NCBI GenBank assembly: GCA_023142805.1
Contig: JAGLIU010000054.1
Span: 1-5,646, forward strand
DNA length: 5,646 bases
Direction: 5' to 3'
Origin: Candidatus Omnitrophota bacterium
GTDB taxonomy: Bacteria; Omnitrophota; Gorgyraeia; Tantalellales; Tantalellaceae
The translations under genes and the position numbers were made by a program. Shown here piece by piece: positions 5,455 to 5,646 of this stretch. Every line of letters starts with the position of its first letter. The first letter of the stretch is position 1. The notes beneath the pieces are model-generated. The model made no database searches. It was given only the letters and a program-made list of their open reading frames with translations, and was not told the DNA's origin.

Positions 5455-5646
5455 AAAGATATTACCTCATCTATAACCGCGCATACTTCTTCTGAAGTAA
5501 TGCTCTGCAAGTTTTTTTCTTTACCGGGATATATAATCCTTAGTTTTTCATTTTTTGGAACCCATTGATCCGGATCATTTACCCCGCTGAACAAGATAAC
5601 ACTGGGAGTATTCATTGCCGCGGCTATATGCGAAGGACCCGAATCC
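5451..5646 (-). CDS. GT9 (heptosyltransferase-type) glycosyltransferase, C-terminal end only
   Basis: The last 64 codons of a gene that continues beyond the right edge. Reading starts at 5645 with DSGPSHIAAAMNTPSVILF, the hallmark donor-binding signature of GT9 enzymes such as WaaC, WaaF and WaaQ (consensus D-S/T-G-P-x-H-x-A followed by G-T-P-x-V-x-L-F). SGVNDPDQWVP and a normal-looking C-terminal helix follow, ending at a TGA at 5451-5453. GT9 enzymes are cytoplasmic GT-B transferases, classically adding ADP-heptose to the LPS core, although many locus-specific members use other donors. Most of the protein is outside the window, so the exact role cannot be stated. Two CGCG tetranucleotides within 196 bases match the composition of the other glycan genes, not that of the ATPase. 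The GAGGT near its 3' end appears to serve as the ribosome binding site of a following start codon. Confidence 0.9.
   Translation of the reverse strand, partial: DSGPSHIAAAMNTPSVILFSGVNDPDQWVPKNEKLRIIYPGKEKNLQSITSEEVCAVIDEVISL

Overview
The window is a stretch of a surface-polysaccharide biosynthesis locus. All five genes lie on the minus strand, so transcription runs from high to low coordinates. The partial GT9 (heptosyltransferase-type) gene at the right edge suggests a Gram-negative, LPS-type cell envelope. The moderately AT-rich sequence, frequent CGCG tetranucleotides in the glycan genes and degenerate short tandem repeats between genes would fit an uncultivated or environmental bacterium, but the sequence does not fix a phylum.

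Layout in transcription order: (1) 5646-5451, the last 64 codons of a GT9 glycosyltransferase; (2) 5454-5416, a start codon with a good ribosome binding site and an ATGA overlap that opens only a 12-codon frame, possibly the stump of a lost gene; (3) a near-consensus sigma-70 promoter (5414-5419 and 5391-5396) driving an AAA+ ATPase of the AAA_14/DUF4143 type (5339-4113); (4) a GT4 glycosyltransferase resembling the MtfB group (4051-2966); (5) 22 bases later, a GT4 glycosyltransferase resembling the WbaZ group (2943-1804); (6) a 289-base intergenic region with a REP-like element, a 7-base-period degenerate tandem repeat, two inverted repeats and a weak promoter candidate; (7) a full-length polyprenyl-phosphate sugar-1-phosphate transferase (1514-129); (8) an 8-base-period degenerate tandem array (8-120) directly after its stop codon.

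Working model: the sugar-1-phosphate transferase starts a glycan by placing a hexose-1-phosphate (probably glucose) on undecaprenyl phosphate at the inner membrane. The two cytoplasmic GT4 enzymes, both from groups that include mannosyltransferases, then extend it. The GT9 gene ties the locus to LPS-core-like or related glycans.

The ATPase does not fit this pathway. It is visibly more AT-rich, has no CGCG tetranucleotide, carries its own strong promoter, is partly bracketed by a short imperfect inverted repeat, and sits where the GT9 gene's translationally coupled partner would be expected. The best reading is an acquired self-contained gene (cassette) in a glycan operon. I see no CRISPR array, tRNA, rRNA, transposase or recognisable intrinsic terminator. 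I also see no complete new multi-gene system. The items most worth checking are the ATPase insertion and the two degenerate tandem arrays.
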